In this document: positions 6,373 through 6,813 of the stretch, in pieces
Position numbering within the stretch: the first letter of the stretch is position 1
How the letters are laid out: each line of letters opens with the position of its first letter
Origin: Solibacillus sp045640265
Lineage (GTDB): Bacteria > Bacillota > Bacilli > Bacillales_A > Planococcaceae
Direction: 5' to 3'
NCBI GenBank assembly: GCA_045640265.1
Contig: JAZUES010000278.1
Span: 1-6,813 of the forward strand
DNA: 6,813 nucleotides
Program-made: the position numbers and the translations under genes
Notes under the pieces: model-generated
What the model saw: only the letters and a program-made list of their open reading frames with translations
Database searches by the model: none
What the model was told of the DNA's origin: nothing

Positions 6373-6436
6373 TTAAGTATATGAATTTTCAGTAAAATTA
6401 TGAACAATTCGGTTGAAGTTATGGAAATATACTTAA
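6373..6436. repeat. 10-bp inverted repeat pair, possible operator half-sites
   Basis: TTAAGTATAT at 6373-6382 is the exact reverse complement of ATATACTTAA at 6427-6436, with 44 bp between. The right copy overlaps the last base of the -35 hexamer and most of the spacer of the ytzE promoter, so a bound protein would block it. Autoregulation by the adjacent HTH protein is conceivable. Both arms are AT-rich, so chance is a real alternative. Confidence 0.3.
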
Positions 6437-6450
6437 TTTTTCGCTATAAT
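6422..6450 (+). promoter_or_regulatory. sigma-A-type promoter of the ytzE-like gene
   Basis: TGGAAA (6422-6427, 4 of 6 to TTGACA), a 17-bp spacer and a perfect TATAAT (6445-6450). Transcription would start near 6457, giving a 5' leader of about 140 nt before the ATG at 6598. Confidence 0.65.
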
Positions 6451-6456
6451 GTATGT

Positions 6457-6597
6457 GTCGGAACATTAATTCTGGCCAAACCTTCAGAAAAGGGGATGTC
6501 TAAGGCAAACTAATGAAGCCTAAGTGCACTCCGCACATAACTTGTCGTCCGCTAGTCTTATGCCATGAGAATTTAAGATCGAAGGAGTGGTTTTTAA
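6457..6597 (+). ncRNA. candidate structured 5' leader of the ytzE-like gene
   Basis: About 140 nt, long for a small regulator gene. Possible stems by eye: TTCTG/CAGAA (6470-6474/6485-6489) or CCTT/AAGG (6481-6484/6490-6493); CTAAGGC/GCCTAAG (6500-6506/6518-6524, one A-A mismatch); GTGC/GCAC (6524-6527/6533-6536); CATAA-CT/AG-TTATG (6536-6542/6554-6562, TC bulge); and TCTTA/TAAGA (6556-6560/6574-6578), which excludes the previous one. CACTCC (6527-6532), mostly in the loop of the GTGC/GCAC stem, is perfectly complementary to GGAGTG (6584-6589) in the ribosome binding site. It matches no riboswitch class I could recall. It could be a cis-regulatory RNA, an intergenic repeat copy, or an unstructured leader. 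Confidence 0.35.
6582..6589 (+). promoter_or_regulatory. ribosome binding site of the ytzE-like gene
   Basis: AAGGAGTG, with AAGGAG ending 10 nt before the ATG at 6598. It is a strong site, and its GGAGTG is the exact complement of the upstream CACTCC at 6527-6532, so it could be sequestered by base pairing. Confidence 0.7.
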
Positions 6598-6813
6598 ATG
6601 AAACCAACTACTGATAGAATGCTTAATCGTATTAAAGACGTGTATATGTTTATCCTGAATAAAGGAGAAGTGACTACACAGGATTTAGTCGAAGAGTTCA
6701 ACATCACTCCTCGCACCATTCAAAGAGATTTGAATGTGTTAGCCTTCAATGACTTGGTAATGAGCCCAAGTCGAGGTAAATGGACAACGACGAAGAAAAA
6801 AGTAAAAATGACA
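6598..6813 (+). CDS. ytzE: stand-alone DeoR-type helix-turn-helix protein (YtzE-like), 3' end beyond window
   Basis: 72 codons are visible, with no stop before the window ends. The sequence is a single DeoR-type winged helix-turn-helix: helix 2 at about 27-34 (TQDLVEEF), turn NITPRT, and recognition helix TIQRDLNVL at 40-48 with the R-D-L signature of the DeoR family. The wing NDLVMSPSRGKW follows at 51-62. Full-length DeoR regulators (about 250 aa) carry a C-terminal sugar-phosphate sensor domain. B. subtilis YtzE, as I recall, is a free HTH of about 72 residues, and the basic tail KKKVKMT at 67-72 resembles its end, so the stop codon probably lies just past the edge. It would be a small DNA-binding protein, with unknown target and no ligand domain. 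It is divergent from pepV-dat and could regulate that operon or itself, which is inference. Confidence 0.85.
   Translation, partial: MKPTTDRMLNRIKDVYMFILNKGEVTTQDLVEEFNITPRTIQRDLNVLAFNDLVMSPSRGKWTTTKKKVKMT

Larger units (their letters stand above)
6272..6597. other. divergent intergenic region between pepV and the ytzE-like gene
   Basis: 326 bp without a convincing gene. From left to right it holds the pepV ribosome binding site, a moderate leftward promoter (6304-6331), an AT-rich stretch with a 10-bp inverted repeat pair (6373-6382 and 6427-6436), a good rightward promoter (6422-6450) and a long leader (about 6457-6597). A direct repeat CCTCT near 6341-6361 and a 5-bp stem (GTTAC/GCAAC, 6346-6358) lie upstream of the pepV promoter; I can assign no role to them. 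Confidence 0.7.

Noticed and set aside
6474..6540. Resemblance of the ytzE leader to a c-di-GMP-I riboswitch (CAAACC, GAAA and a GGGGA segment in similar order)
   Set aside because: The conserved GACGCAAAGCC core and the second hairpin are absent; similarity is limited to short common words.
6494..6694. Two tiny overlapping reading frames in the ytzE leader (ATG at 6496 reading MSKAN, then TAATG into an ATG at 6513 of 33 codons ending past the ytzE start) as a possible leader peptide
   Set aside because: The GGGG before the first ATG is adjacent rather than spaced, the second has no ribosome binding site, and the predicted peptide shows no composition bias typical of attenuation peptides. 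Kept only as part of the leader discussion.

Overview
The window looks like chromosomal DNA from a low-GC member of the Bacillales, most likely the Lysinibacillus/Solibacillus/Kurthia group. Three things suggest this: AT-rich coding sequence with strong purine-rich ribosome binding sites; a D-amino acid transaminase that, from memory, is very close to the classic Lysinibacillus (Bacillus) sphaericus enzyme; and a gene set matching the Bacillus subtilis ytjP-ytzE / ytlR-trmB-ytnP neighbourhood. No database search was possible, so the genus is an inference.

Layout, left to right. Positions 1-140 hold the end of an intergenic repeat of a kind common in Bacillaceae. It includes a bulged GC-rich hairpin and a perfect 18-bp hairpin that can act as a terminator. 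Six genes then lie on the minus strand; in transcription order they are pepV (dipeptidase), dat (D-amino acid transaminase), a NERD-like protein of unknown function, a YtlR-type lipid kinase, trmB (tRNA m7G46 methyltransferase) and ytnP (metallo-beta-lactamase-fold lactonase-like hydrolase). At the right edge one divergent plus-strand gene starts, a stand-alone DeoR-type helix-turn-helix protein like YtzE; it runs off the window without a stop.

Transcription units. pepV and dat are 19 bp apart and form an operon that ends in a strong hairpin/T-tract terminator at 3946-3985. The NERD-like gene and the lipid kinase are 3 bp apart, and the kinase uses a TTG start whose ribosome binding site lies inside the NERD gene, so they are probably translationally coupled. 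trmB follows after 65 bp that include a perfect TATAAT. ytnP lies 108 bp further on without a convincing promoter of its own.

Functionally, pepV and dat fit peptide turnover and D-Ala/D-Glu supply for the cell wall. The lipid kinase fits lipid recycling, trmB fits tRNA modification, and ytnP fits breakdown of lactone-type signals. Several start sites are best moved to internal codons (ytnP ATG at 1091, trmB GTG at 1844, dat ATG at 4860), on ribosome-binding-site position and family length.

The least ordinary part is the 326-bp divergent intergenic region at the right. It has a good sigma-A-type promoter for ytzE and a roughly 140-nt leader with several possible hairpins. A CACTCC segment in that leader is perfectly complementary to the GGAGTG of the ytzE ribosome binding site. 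This could be an undescribed cis-regulatory RNA, but it could also be chance or an intergenic repeat. I found no CRISPR array, tRNA, rRNA, insertion sequence, prophage or defence system.
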